Origin: Sinomonas sp. R1AF57
GTDB lineage: Bacteria > Actinomycetota > Actinomycetes > Actinomycetales > Micrococcaceae
DNA length: 64,000 nt
NCBI RefSeq assembly: GCF_002224485.1
Contig: NZ_CP022463.1
Coordinates: 3,355,816-3,419,815, forward strand
Reading direction: 5' to 3'
The translations under genes and the position numbers were made by a program. Positions 32,097-40,568 of this stretch are shown here, one piece after another (the stretch's first letter is position 1; the number at the start of each line of letters is the position of its first letter). The notes under the pieces are model-generated. The model ran no database searches and had not been told where the DNA came from. It saw only the letters and a program-made list of their open reading frames with translations.

Positions 32097-33032
32097 ATGA
32101 GGATACTGATCGCGGGCGCTGGGGCTACGGGTGGCTACTTCGGGGCGCGACTGGCCCAGGCCGACCGGGACGTCACTTTCCTGGTCCGGGCAGGCCGGGC
32201 GGAACAGCTCGGGAAGGGTCTGCGGCTGATCGGCCCGGACACAGACGAGACGGTGCAGGTGCACGCTCTGACCGCCGAGCAGCTCGACGAGCGGCCATAC
32301 GATCTCGTGATCCTGGCGCTCAAGGCGAGCGCCCTCGAGAGCGTGCTCGACCAGCTCGGGCCGGCGATCGGCCCCGAGACGCTGGTCCTCCCGTTCCTCA
32401 ACGGCATGCGGCACCTCCGGCTCCTCAACGACCGCTTCGGCACCGATAGGGTGCTCGGCGGATCCGTGCGCGTGGTCACCCACGTCACCCCGGAGGGGGC
32501 GATCCGCCAGGTCCTCCCGCTGGCCGAGATCGTCCTCGGCGCCCAGCCGGGCGGTCCCGCCGCCCGGGCCGAAGAGGTCGGCCGCGAGCTCTCCGTGCCC
32601 GGCTTCAGGCTGCGCGTCACCCAGGACATCCTGACGACGATGTGGCACAAGTGGGCCTTCATCGTGGCCTCTGGAGTCGGATCGATCCTCATGCGCGCCG
32701 CCTTCGGAAAGATCTCCGCGGTGCCGGAGGGCCAGGACTTCATCCGGGCTGTGGTCGCCGAGACCGAAAGCGTCCTGGACGCTGCCGGCTATCCGGCGTC
32801 CGAGTCCTCGCACCGGTCGTCGCTGGAGATGCTGACCCAGCCGGGCTCGCCCTTCGTCCCCTCCCTGTACCGCGACTTCACCGAGGGCCGGGAGCACGAG
32901 GGCGAGCACCTCATCGGCGACTTCGCCGCCACCGCGCGTGAGCTGGGGGTCCACACGCCGCTGACGGACCTGGCCCTCCTGCAGATCCGCGTCCACGACC
33001 GGGCGAAGGCTCTCGCGTCCGATCGCGTCTGA
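32097..33032 (+). CDS. Ketopantoate reductase (ApbA/PanE) family protein
   Basis: A 311-residue NADP-dependent reductase. The N-terminal Rossmann motif is MRILIAGAGATGGYFGARLA; the linker and active-site region contain LVILALKASALES and LPFLNGMRH; the C-terminal domain carries the catalytic lysine in TMWHKWAFIVASG. It may make pantoate, or reduce another 2-oxoacid, since the genome may hold a separate panE. The ATG at 32097 follows CGGAGGAGG. A 12-base direct repeat GCCGGTACCCTG lies just upstream at 32050 and 32068. Confidence 0.82.
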   Translation: MRILIAGAGATGGYFGARLAQADRDVTFLVRAGRAEQLGKGLRLIGPDTDETVQVHALTAEQLDERPYDLVILALKASALESVLDQLGPAIGPETLVLPFLNGMRHLRLLNDRFGTDRVLGGSVRVVTHVTPEGAIRQVLPLAEIVLGAQPGGPAARAEEVGRELSVPGFRLRVTQDILTTMWHKWAFIVASGVGSILMRAAFGKISAVPEGQDFIRAVVAETESVLDAAGYPASESSHRSSLEMLTQPGSPFVPSLYRDFTEGREHEGEHLIGDFAATARELGVHTPLTDLALLQIRVHDRAKALASDRV

Positions 33033-33123
33033 CACACAGGCGCCAACGGGCCAACCGCCTGCACCACCGCAGCCCCGACTCGCTCCTGTTGACCCCGGAA
33101 CCGCCACCGCGCACTGTGGAACC

Positions 33124-34218
33124 GTGCACTGGGCACTGGCCGTCCTCACCGTCATCGCGTTCGTGACCCTGCCGCTCGGGTCCGCGAGCTTCGAGCAGCA
33201 GCCGCTGATGACCCTGCTCGTCGGGCTGGCGTTCTCCCTGCTGGCAGTCTTCGGCTTCCGCTTCGTGCAGGGGAGCTCCTTCTGGCGGAGGGCGCCCTTC
33301 ATCGGCGTGCTGCTGGTGCTCGGCTTCTGGGAGTTCTCGCTCTCGGGGGCAGCAGTCGGCTCTGTCCTGTTCCTCGTCGTGCTCGTGTCGGAGAGCGTGC
33401 TGCTCCTGCCGCTGCCTGCCGCGGCCGCGGTCGCCGCCGTCATCCCGCTCATCCACCTCGGGATGGACTGGCGCGACGGCCTGCGCGAGGGGCTCGGCAC
33501 CCTGGCCGCCACGGTCTTCACGCTCATCGTCACCGAACTGCTCGTGCGGGAGCAGAAGGCCCGGGCGGAGCTCGCCACCGCCAATGAGCGGCTGCGCGGC
33601 TACGCCGCCCAGGCCGAGCAGCTCGCCACCATCCAGGAGCGCAACCGGCTCGCGCGGGACATCCACGACGGCGTGGGCCACCACCTCACGGTCGTGCAGA
33701 TGCAGCTCGAGGCGGCGCGCGCCGTCCTCCGCACCGCGGGGCCTGAGCGACTCGACGCCATGCTGGCCACCGCGCAGGAGCAGTCGCGGCAGGCCCTCGC
33801 CGAGGTGCGGCGGTCGGTGGCTGCCCTGCGGGAGCAGCGCCCCTCCCTCGAGGAGGCACTTCGGGTCCTCACCGCGGAGGCGACCCAGACCGGCGTGCCG
33901 GCCGAGGTCGAGGTCCGCGGCACGGCCCGGCCCCTCCGGGCCGAGGTGGAGGAGTCCCTCTTCCGGGCCGCCCAGGAGGGCCTCACGAATGCCCGCAAGC
34001 ACGCCCAGGCGAGCCGCATCGCCGTCGTCCTCGACTACCGCGGTGCGGACCGCGTGCGGCTCGAGGTGCACGACGACGGTCGGGGCCTCGGCGAGCAGCC
34101 CGGCGCCGGATTCGGGCTGACCGGGCTGCGCGAGCGGATGGCGGGTCTCGGCGGGCGCCTGTCCCTCGATCCGGCCGACCCCACCGGGCTCACCCTCACC
34201 GTGGAAGTGCCGGCGTGA
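33124..34218 (+). CDS. NarL-type sensor histidine kinase
   Basis: A 364-residue membrane kinase. Five or so transmembrane helices fill residues 1-140, followed by a coiled coil. The HisKA_3 dimerisation box is ERNRLARDIHDGVGHHLT with the phosphorylated His181. The ATPase domain shows EEGLTNARKHAQ-type N-box (AAQEGLTNARKHAQAS), DDGRGL and GFGLTGLRERM. It phosphorylates the response regulator encoded by the overlapping downstream gene. The GTG start at 33124 has only a weak ribosome site. The stimulus is not evident; the large membrane part suggests sensing in the membrane. Confidence 0.9.
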   Translation: MHWALAVLTVIAFVTLPLGSASFEQQPLMTLLVGLAFSLLAVFGFRFVQGSSFWRRAPFIGVLLVLGFWEFSLSGAAVGSVLFLVVLVSESVLLLPLPAAAAVAAVIPLIHLGMDWRDGLREGLGTLAATVFTLIVTELLVREQKARAELATANERLRGYAAQAEQLATIQERNRLARDIHDGVGHHLTVVQMQLEAARAVLRTAGPERLDAMLATAQEQSRQALAEVRRSVAALREQRPSLEEALRVLTAEATQTGVPAEVEVRGTARPLRAEVEESLFRAAQEGLTNARKHAQASRIAVVLDYRGADRVRLEVHDDGRGLGEQPGAGFGLTGLRERMAGLGGRLSLDPADPTGLTLTVEVPA

Positions 34219-34853
34219 CGATCCGGGTGCTCGTCGCCGACGACCAGGCGCTGTTCCGCGAGGCGCTCGTGACACTGCTCGAGGTGCAGGCCGGGGTCGA
34301 GGTGGTCGGCGAGGCCGCCAACGGCGACGAGGCCGTGCGCCGGAGCCGCGAACTGCACCCCGACGTGGTGCTCATGGACCTGCGGATGCCGGTGCTGGAC
34401 GGCATCGCCGCGACCGCGCGGCTGCATGCCGAGCAGCCCGGCGTGCGGGTCCTGGCGCTGACGACGTTCGACGACGACGAGAACGTCTTCGCCGCGCTGC
34501 GCGCTGGCGCCGTCGGGTATCTGCTCAAGGACGTGACCTCGGCGCGGCTCGTCGAGGCGCTCGAGGCGGCGGCCCGGGGCGGATCCGTGCTCGAGCCGTC
34601 CGTCGCGGCGAAGGTCGTGGCCCGAGTCGCGAGCCTCCCCGCGGAAGCGCCGGCGCCGGAGCATCCGCTGTCCGGGCGGGAGGTCGAGGTCGTGCGGATG
34701 CTCGCCCAGGGGCGCAGCAACCGCGAGATCGCCGCCGTGCTCTTCCTCGCCGAGGGCACGGTGAAGAACCTCGTCACGAGCGTGCTGTCGAAGCTGGACG
34801 TGCGCGACCGCACCCAGGCGGCCCTCAAGGCCCGGGACCTCGGGCTCCTCTGA
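34215..34853 (+). CDS. NarL/LuxR-family response regulator
   Basis: A 212-residue regulator: receiver domain with acidic pair D9-D10, phospho-acceptor Asp55 (VVLMDLRMP) and Lys in GYLLKDV, then a LuxR helix-turn-helix (LSGREVEVVRMLAQGRSNREIAAVLFLAEGTVKNLV). Its GTG overlaps the kinase stop by four bases, so the pair is translationally coupled. The two genes that follow on the same strand, a small membrane protein and an exported DJ-1-like protein, are the nearest candidate targets. Confidence 0.92.
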   Translation: MTIRVLVADDQALFREALVTLLEVQAGVEVVGEAANGDEAVRRSRELHPDVVLMDLRMPVLDGIAATARLHAEQPGVRVLALTTFDDDENVFAALRAGAVGYLLKDVTSARLVEALEAAARGGSVLEPSVAAKVVARVASLPAEAPAPEHPLSGREVEVVRMLAQGRSNREIAAVLFLAEGTVKNLVTSVLSKLDVRDRTQAALKARDLGLL

Positions 34854-34885
34854 ACCGCCTCTCGTCTGACCTGCCTCTCACGCGA

Positions 34886-34915
34886 CCCCGGGTCACCCCG
34901 CGAAGGTGACCCCGG
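34886..34915. terminator. Hairpin after the two-component genes, GGTGACC family
   Basis: GGGTCACC (34890-34897) pairs with GGTGACCC (34905-34912) around a seven-base loop, with further GC pairing outside a one-base bulge. It probably ends the kinase/regulator transcript. Confidence 0.55.
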
Positions 34916-34994
34916 CCATGACCTCCGGCACCTGACCCGGCCTCTGCCCCGGGACGACGATTCCTATGTCCGCAAGGAATCAACAGGAGCAGAG

Positions 34995-35384
34995 ATGAAC
35001 CACCAAGAGAAGACCTCGCACCGTCCCTCCGCACGCCGCTTCGCGCTGCACGGCCTGGAGATGGTGATCGCCATGCTGGTCGGCATGGTGGTGCTGGGGA
35101 CCGTCTGGTCGTGGCTGGGGCTGAGCCACGACACCGCCGTGGAGTCGCTCGTCATGGCCACGGACATGGCGATCGCCATGGCGGTCTGGATGCGCTTCCG
35201 CGGCCACGGGCTGCCGGCCATCGTCGAGATGTCCGCGGCGATGTACGTGCCGTTCCTGACGCTGCTGCCGTTCTACTGGACCGGCGCGCTCTCCGCCATG
35301 GACTTCATGAGTGCCGGCCACGTGCTCATGCTCCCGGCCATGCTGGCCTCGATGCTGCGCCGGCGGCACGAATACGGGTGGTAA
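34995..35384 (+). CDS. Small four-helix membrane protein, unknown function
   Basis: A 129-residue, Met-rich integral membrane protein. Helices are predicted around residues 18-42, 52-68, 75-95 and 100-120, and the tail is basic (RRRHEYGW). The Met-rich helices (VIAMLVGMVV, SLVMATDMAIAMAVWM, AMDFMSAGHVLMLPAMLASML) could suit copper or heme chemistry, but this is speculation. The ATG at 34995 follows AGGAGCAG. The exported DJ-1-like gene starts two bases after its stop, so they form an operon. Confidence 0.7.
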   Translation: MNHQEKTSHRPSARRFALHGLEMVIAMLVGMVVLGTVWSWLGLSHDTAVESLVMATDMAIAMAVWMRFRGHGLPAIVEMSAAMYVPFLTLLPFYWTGALSAMDFMSAGHVLMLPAMLASMLRRRHEYGW

Positions 35385-35386
35385 CG

Positions 35387-36754
35387 ATGCGCGCCCTCCT
35401 GAAGGCCGTCGCGAAGGTCCTCGTGGTCGTGGTCGCCGCCTTGGCACTCCCTGCCGCGCCAGGCGCCGCCGCCGTCAACGACCTGGTCTCCACCCTCAAT
35501 GCACCCCGGACCGACGGCGTCACGGCGCGGCCCGCACCCGCGGCCTACGACCCGGCGAAGCCTACCGCCGTCGTCGTGGTCGGCGACAAGGGCGCGGTGG
35601 TGTCCGACGCCCTCGCCCCCTACGAGATCCTTGCCAGCACGGGTGCGTTCAACGTCTACACCGTGGCCCCCGAGGCGCACCCGGTTCCCCTGACCGGCGG
35701 GCTCGACCTGGTCCCGGACTTCACCTTCGCACAGCTCGAGCGCCTGATCGGAAAGGCGAGCGACGTCGTCGTCGTGCCCGCCATGCCCGACGTCGCCAAT
35801 CCCTCCGCGGATCCGGTGGCCGGCTGGCTCGCGCGGCAGGCCTCCGCGGGCTCGCTGGTGCTGACCGTCTGCAACGGCGGCGCGATCGCCGCGTCGGCCG
35901 GGGTCCTCGACGGGCACCGGGCCACCGCGCACTGGCTGCGGCTGGACGAGTGGGCGCGCACGTACCCGCGCGTCGACTGGGTGCGCGGCACAAGGTATGT
36001 CGACGACGGCGTGGTGGTCAGCACGGCCGGCATCCTGTCCGGCGTGGACGGCACGCTGCGCGTCGTCGAGCGGCTCGTCGGGGCGAAGGCCGCCGCCGAT
36101 GCCGCCGCGGCGATCGGCTGGCCGCACTACCACCCGGGCGGTCCCGCGCCGATGCAGCAGGCCCGGCTCGAGCCGCGCGACGCCGTCGCGGCGTTGAACA
36201 CCGCGTTCCGCTGGGACCGGCAGAAGGTCGGAGTGCTGCTCGAGGACGGAGTGGGCGAGATCGAGCTCGCCTCGGTGTTCGACACGTTCGGGCAGTCCCT
36301 GGCGGTCCGCACGGTCGCCGTGGGAGCCGGCCCGGTACACACCCGTCACGGGCTCACGTTCGTGCCGCGGGCCGGGACGGCGGCGGGGCTTGACCGGCTG
36401 GTGGTGCCCGGCTCCGGGAGCGGCGGGGCGGTCGCCGGGGCCGCGGCCGGGGCGGCTGCCGAGTACCCGCACCGGGACGGGGGCTTCCCGTACGACGGCG
36501 TGCTGCGCTACCTCGCGCGCACCACGGACGTCGCGACGGCGGACTGGACGGCGAAGGTCCTCGAGTACCCGGTCGACGGCCTGGGCCTCGCGGGGCAGCC
36601 GTGGCCATGGGACGAGACGCTGCGCCCCGTCGCCCTCGCGCTCGTCGGCGTGCTTGCGGCGCTCGGAGCGTTCGCGCTCGTCCGCGCGCGCCGGCGGCCG
36701 ACGCCGGGCCCCGCCGTGAGGGAGCGGGAGCCGGAAGGGGCCGGGACACGGTAG
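35387..36754 (+). CDS. Exported, membrane-anchored DJ-1/PfpI-domain protein
   Basis: A 455-residue protein. A signal peptide (residues 1-29, ending PGAAA) leads to a DJ-1/PfpI domain at about 58-215, with Glu80 and the nucleophile-elbow Cys162 (LTVCNGGAIAASAGVL). A second, cysteine-less DJ-1-like segment follows at about 225-370 (KVGVLLEDGVGEIELASVFDTFGQ). A C-terminal transmembrane helix (about 413-436) and Arg-rich tail anchor it facing outward. Family members are glyoxalases, chaperones or amidases. The start is the ATG at 35387. Confidence 0.75.
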   Translation: MRALLKAVAKVLVVVVAALALPAAPGAAAVNDLVSTLNAPRTDGVTARPAPAAYDPAKPTAVVVVGDKGAVVSDALAPYEILASTGAFNVYTVAPEAHPVPLTGGLDLVPDFTFAQLERLIGKASDVVVVPAMPDVANPSADPVAGWLARQASAGSLVLTVCNGGAIAASAGVLDGHRATAHWLRLDEWARTYPRVDWVRGTRYVDDGVVVSTAGILSGVDGTLRVVERLVGAKAAADAAAAIGWPHYHPGGPAPMQQARLEPRDAVAALNTAFRWDRQKVGVLLEDGVGEIELASVFDTFGQSLAVRTVAVGAGPVHTRHGLTFVPRAGTAAGLDRLVVPGSGSGGAVAGAAAGAAAEYPHRDGGFPYDGVLRYLARTTDVATADWTAKVLEYPVDGLGLAGQPWPWDETLRPVALALVGVLAALGAFALVRARRRPTPGPAVREREPEGAGTR

Positions 36755-36791
36755 CTCCGCTGTGGGCGGGGGCGCTCCCGCAGAGCTGTCA

Positions 36792-36827
36792 GCGCACGAC
36801 GGCGGGTGGGCACCCGCCGTCGTGCGC
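36792..36827. repeat. Near-perfect hairpin REP element, GCACGACGGCG family
   Basis: GCGCACGACGGCGGGTG (36792-36808) is followed after two bases by its exact reverse complement (36811-36827): a 17-bp stem, the longest in the window. It lies between the DJ-1-like gene and the next gene and may end the transcript. Confidence 0.85.
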
Positions 36828-36904
36828 GTCCGCGGGAGGCTGCGATCCGACCAGTCGGGTCCCCCGCTCTTACGCTGGCGACCGGCCGGTGGAAGGCTGG
36901 CGCC

Positions 36905-37471
36905 ATGCGGAAACTGATCTACGGCATGAACGTGACCCTGGACGGCTACATCGCGGCGGTCGGCGACGATATCGGCTGGAGCGAGCCCAGCGAGGAACTG
37001 TTCGCGTGGTGGCTCGACCAGGAGCAGGCGAGCGGCCTGACGCTGTACGGACGCAAGCTGTGGGAGACCATGAGTGTCTACTGGCCGACCGCGGACCAGC
37101 AGCCCGACGCCAACCCGTTGGAGATCGAGTTCGCGCGGAACTGGCGCGACTCGCCCAAGGTCGTGTTCTCCTCGACGCTGGACGGGGACCTCGGCTGGAA
37201 CACCCGCCTCGTCGCCGGGGACCCGGTCGCCGAGATCTCCCGGCTCAAGGACGAGGACGGCGCCCCCATGACCATCGGCGGCGCAACGCTCGCAGCAGCA
37301 GCCATGCAGGCAGGGCTGATCGACGAGTACGTGCTGGCCACCCATCCCGTCCTGGTCGGCGGCGGCACCCCGTTCTTCACCGCAATGGACAGCTGGGTGA
37401 ACCTTGACCTAGTGGAGACGCGGGCGTTCCCCGGCGGCGTCGTGATGACGCGGTACGAGGCGAGGCGCTGA
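36905..37471 (+). CDS. Dihydrofolate reductase/RibD C-terminal-family protein
   Basis: A 188-residue NADPH-binding protein of the uncharacterised YwjB/RibD_C group. It opens with the family's MRKLIYGMNVTLDGYIA and has LTLYGRKLWETMSVYWP, KVVFSSTLDG, MTIGGATLAAAAMQAGLIDEY and HPVLVGGGTPFF. Substrate unknown; it is not a folate-pathway DHFR. The ATG at 36905 follows GGAAGG. It converges on the SOUL gene. Confidence 0.85.
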   Translation: MRKLIYGMNVTLDGYIAAVGDDIGWSEPSEELFAWWLDQEQASGLTLYGRKLWETMSVYWPTADQQPDANPLEIEFARNWRDSPKVVFSSTLDGDLGWNTRLVAGDPVAEISRLKDEDGAPMTIGGATLAAAAMQAGLIDEYVLATHPVLVGGGTPFFTAMDSWVNLDLVETRAFPGGVVMTRYEARR

Positions 37472-37502
37472 GCCGGCGGAGCCGGGTGCCCCACCGCCGT
37501 CG

Positions 37503-38141
37503 TCAGCTCTCCGCCGACGGCCTCGCAGCCTGGTCAGGCGCCACGTCCTGGATGACCTCGTTTCGGCGGAGGAACCAGGGCTTGAACGGTGGGTCGAATC
37601 GGGCGAAGCGGGGAGCACCTGACGGTTTCAGGCCAGCCGCGGTCAGGGCTTCCTGGAGTTCGCGGTTGCGCTTGGCGAAGTCAGCTTCGGTCCCGCGGCC
37701 CGTGAAGCGGACAACTGCCGCCGTGGAGCCCGGCACGGCCCGGATCGTCACGCGCGGGTCCGCCGGCACCGGGGCCGCTTCCTCCGTCATTCCGGTCGGG
37801 AGCACGAACGACACGACGTACGCGCCACCGTCCGGCTCCCCGCCGCCGGCAGGGCCTCCGCCCAAGGGACCCTGCTGGAGCACCGGCGCCGTCATCTGCA
37901 CCTTCTGGGACGGAGGCTCGCGGCTCGGCGCAGCGCCTTGGAGGACGGGCGCGGTCATCGGCACCGACTGGCGGGCCATGTTGTTGCCGCTGATGTAGTT
38001 GAACAGGTGGCGGAAGGCGGCATTGCCGGCGCGGTCGAAGGTCGCGTCGACCTCTACTTCCGCGACGGTGTGCTCCGGATACCGCCGCAGCTCGAAGTCC
38101 GCGTAGCGCTGCAGAAGCTCGTAGGGCTGCTGTTCAGTCAT
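37503..38141 (-). CDS. SOUL-family heme-binding protein
   Basis: A 212-residue SOUL/HBP-domain protein: YELLQRYADFELRRYPEHTVAEVEVD, the typical FNYISGNNMARQSVPMTAPVLQ, a repeated QMTAPVL segment, and the C-terminal GLKPSGAPRFARFDPPFKPWFLRRNEV. SOUL proteins bind heme or porphyrins; their bacterial role is unproven. A Gly/Pro-rich insertion (about residues 93-106) lies in the middle loop. Confidence 0.85.
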   Translation of the reverse strand: MTEQQPYELLQRYADFELRRYPEHTVAEVEVDATFDRAGNAAFRHLFNYISGNNMARQSVPMTAPVLQGAAPSREPPSQKVQMTAPVLQQGPLGGGPAGGGEPDGGAYVVSFVLPTGMTEEAAPVPADPRVTIRAVPGSTAAVVRFTGRGTEADFAKRNRELQEALTAAGLKPSGAPRFARFDPPFKPWFLRRNEVIQDVAPDQAARPSAES

Positions 38142-38192
38142 CCTCCCTCAGACGCTACGCCCCGGGTGGCGCTGAGAACAGGGGCGTATGCC

Positions 38193-38771
38193 TCAGCGCG
38201 TCGGGCAGGCCTCGTCGATGAGCCGCCGGGCCAGACCGAGCGCGCGGTTGCCGTAGGTGCGCCCATCGAGGACCGCCGCGGTGGCGTAGGCGCCGTTCAG
38301 CACGATCAGCAGTTCCTCGGCCAGGCGGCCGGGATCTTCGGCGCCGGCCTGCTCGGCAAGCGAGTGGAGCCAGTCGCGCACCTTCTGCTTGTGGTCGACG
38401 GCGACACGGTGCGCCGGGTGGTCCCCCTCGGGGAATTCGGTATTCGTGTTCAGCATGGGGCAGCCTCGGTACCCTGTTCCCGCGGTGTCCTCCGCGAGGA
38501 CCTCGAATACTGCGCTGAGCTTCTGCCGAGGCTCCACGTGCTCGGCCGCGGCGTGCTCCATGCGCTCGAACCACGCGTCGGCACGGCCTCGGACATAGGC
38601 GGTGGCCAAAGCGTCCTTGGTGGGGAACTGCCGGTAGACCGTGGCGTTCCCTACGCCGCACTCCTTCACGACAGCGTCCATGCCCACCGCGCGGATCCCC
38701 TGCTGGTAGTAGAGGCGCGTGGCCACTTCCAGGATGTTGCGCCTGTTCTCTTCAGCCGTCCGCCGCGTCAC
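38193..38771 (-). CDS. TetR-family repressor
   Basis: A 192-residue TetR protein. The helix-turn-helix is NILEVATRLYYQQGIRAVGMDAVVKECGVGNATVYRQFPTKDAL (residues 13-56); the rest is the helical ligand domain, with GCPMLNTNTEFPEGDHP typical of a redox-stress-related subgroup. The GTG start at 38771 follows AGGAGGAA. Two tandem GACGGA-N4-TCCGTC sites lie in the region shared with the divergent NADP-binding reductase gene, which it most likely represses along with itself. Confidence 0.88.
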   Translation of the reverse strand: MTRRTAEENRRNILEVATRLYYQQGIRAVGMDAVVKECGVGNATVYRQFPTKDALATAYVRGRADAWFERMEHAAAEHVEPRQKLSAVFEVLAEDTAGTGYRGCPMLNTNTEFPEGDHPAHRVAVDHKQKVRDWLHSLAEQAGAEDPGRLAEELLIVLNGAYATAAVLDGRTYGNRALGLARRLIDEACPTR

Positions 38772-38815
38772 CGCGATCTTCCTCCTCGTGCCGTCCGTGC
38801 CCTTCCAGCTTGACA

Positions 38816-38869
38816 GACGGACCGATCCGTCACAAATATTGGACGGAACGATCCGTCACATCGGACGGA
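38816..38869. promoter_or_regulatory. Twin TetR operators plus a third half-site
   Basis: GACGGA-CCGA-TCCGTC (38816-38831) and GACGGA-ACGA-TCCGTC (38842-38857) are perfect 6-4-6 palindromes 26 bases apart. A lone GACGGA follows at 38864-38869. They fill the tetR/reductase divergent promoter. Confidence 0.8.
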
Positions 38870-38890
38870 TGGCGACTCGAAGGAGCCCCC

Positions 38891-39553
38891 ATGAAGATCG
38901 CAGTACTCGGGACCGGCATGGTCGGGCGCGCCCTCGCGGCCCGCCTCGCCGAGCTCGGCCACGCCGTCACCATCGGCACCCGCAACCCGGAGGAGACCCT
39001 CGCCCGCACCGGCGACGACGCGTTCGCCGCCTGGGCCGCGGCGAATCCGGCCGTCGGGCTCGCCGCGTTCCCCGACGCCGCCTCGGACGCCGAGGTGGCG
39101 ATCAACGCCACCAACGGTGGAGCGGCGCTCGAGGTCCTCTCACTGGCAGGTCAGGAGAACCTCGCGGGCAAGGTCCTCGTCGACATCGCGAACCCCCTGG
39201 ACTTCAGTGCCGGCATGCCGCCGACCCTGTTCGTGAAGGACACCGACTCGCTCGGCGAGCAGATCCAGCGCGCCCACCCCGACGCGCTCGTGGTCAAGAC
39301 CCTCAATACGCTCAACGCGTCCCTCATGGCGGACCCCGGCAAGCTGGGCGAGCCCAGCACGGTGTTCGTCTCCGGGAACGACGCCGCGGCGAAGGCCACC
39401 GCGTCCGGGCTCCTGGCAGAGATGGGTCATCAGGACATCATCGACCTCGGCGACATCACGACGGCCCGCGGCACCGAGATGCTCCTTCCCGTCTGGCTGC
39501 GCCTGTGGGGCGCTCTGGGGACACCGGAGTTCAACTTCAAGATCGTCCGCTGA
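38891..39553 (+). CDS. NADP-binding reductase (F420-dependent NADP reductase-like)
   Basis: A 220-residue Rossmann protein: MKIAVLGTGMVGRALAARLAELGHAVTIGTRNPEET (dinucleotide binding), then VLVDIANPLDFSAGMPPTLFVKDTDSLGEQIQ and VVKTLNTLNASLMADP, as in Npr/FNO-like proteins found widely in actinobacteria. It would transfer hydride between NADPH and F420 or an unknown acceptor. The ATG at 38891 follows GAAGGAG and lies 22 bases past the last TetR half-site, so the gene is under direct TetR control. Confidence 0.85.
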   Translation: MKIAVLGTGMVGRALAARLAELGHAVTIGTRNPEETLARTGDDAFAAWAAANPAVGLAAFPDAASDAEVAINATNGGAALEVLSLAGQENLAGKVLVDIANPLDFSAGMPPTLFVKDTDSLGEQIQRAHPDALVVKTLNTLNASLMADPGKLGEPSTVFVSGNDAAAKATASGLLAEMGHQDIIDLGDITTARGTEMLLPVWLRLWGALGTPEFNFKIVR

Positions 39554-39677
39554 CTGGGCGCCTCCTCGCCCAGCGGAAGCCCGAGCGGCACAATGGCTCT
39601 GGATGGCGAGGCTCCCGGACTGCGGTGGGGCCGCGCTGCCGCGCTGCGTCCACTCCCCCACCCCGAAGGAGCCACCC

Positions 39678-40325
39678 ATGGCAGTTCGCGTCGACCTCAA
39701 CATCTCCCTCGACGGCTACGCGTCCACAGCCGACCAGACGCCGGAGAACCCGATGGGCGAGGACTGGCCGCGCCTCGTCGCGGCCTACACCGGCACAAGG
39801 ACCTTCCGTGAACGGGTGCTCGGCGACCGCTCCGGCGAGGGGACTACAGGCGTCGACGATCGCTACGGGGCGGCCTACTTCGAGGGCATCGGCGCCGAGA
39901 TCATGGGCGCGGGCATGTTCGGCCTGCACACCTTCCCGGACGATCCGGACTGGCGCGGGTGGTGGGGCGACGAGCCGCCGTTCCACGCGCCGGTCTTCGT
40001 CCTGACGCACCACGCCGACCGCGCGCCCATCGAGTTCGACAACGGCACGGTGTTCCACTTCCTTTCGGCCACGCCGGAGGAGGCCCTGGCCAAGGCGACC
40101 GAGGCCGCAGGCGGGGCCCACGTGCGGATCGGCGGCGGGGTGGACATCGTTCGGGCGTTTCTGAAGGCTGGGCTCGTCGACCGGCTGCACGTGGCGATAT
40201 CGCCCATCCTGCTCGGCCGTGGGAAGAGCCTGTGGGAGGACCTGCGCGGGCTCGAGGCCGGCTACACCGTCAGCAGCGAGGTTGCCGAGAGCGGCGTCGT
40301 GCACATGACCTTCGCGCGGGACTGA
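39678..40325 (+). CDS. Dihydrofolate reductase/RibD C-terminal-family protein
   Basis: A 215-residue relative of the protein at 36905, in the larger subgroup that starts VRVDLNISLDGYAST. Further markers are GAEIMGAGMFGLHTFPDDPDWRGWWGDEPPFHAPVFVLTHH, VRIGGGVDIVRAFLKAGLVDRLHVAISPILLGRGKSLWEDL. An NADPH-dependent reductase of unknown substrate. The ATG at 39678 follows GAAGGAG; the same strand's TetR-controlled reductase ends about 125 bases upstream. Confidence 0.85.
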   Translation: MAVRVDLNISLDGYASTADQTPENPMGEDWPRLVAAYTGTRTFRERVLGDRSGEGTTGVDDRYGAAYFEGIGAEIMGAGMFGLHTFPDDPDWRGWWGDEPPFHAPVFVLTHHADRAPIEFDNGTVFHFLSATPEEALAKATEAAGGAHVRIGGGVDIVRAFLKAGLVDRLHVAISPILLGRGKSLWEDLRGLEAGYTVSSEVAESGVVHMTFARD

Positions 40326-40385
40326 CGCCGCGGCGCGCTTAGGGCCGCCGGCGGGCCGGCCCCGCATTCTCTGATGCCGCGGCGA

Positions 40386-40568
40386 TCAGCGGGCCTGCTG
40401 GGCGAGCCTCTTGACCGATTCGGGCGCTTCCTGACCGGCCTTCTCCAGAGCAGCCACGTAGACTTTGGCAGCTGCGGCGCGGTTGGCAGCCTTCTTGGAC
40501 ACGAACCGGCTGCCGGACGTGGTCTTACGCACAGTGCCAGTGACGTTGCGCTTGGTGCCTTCGGCCAT
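40386..40568 (-). CDS. Small basic hypothetical protein
   Basis: A 60-residue protein rich in Lys, Arg, Thr and Ala (MAEGTKRNVTGTVRKTTSGSRFVSKKAANRAAAAKVYVAALEKAGQ in pieces), with no hydrophobic segment. The ATG at 40568 has an ideal GGAGGA site. Its start shares a base with the stop of the frame upstream, so the two were a translationally coupled pair. Composition suggests nucleic-acid binding or a small toxin/antitoxin-like partner; neither is shown. Confidence 0.6.
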   Translation of the reverse strand: MAEGTKRNVTGTVRKTTSGSRFVSKKAANRAAAAKVYVAALEKAGQEAPESVKRLAQQAR

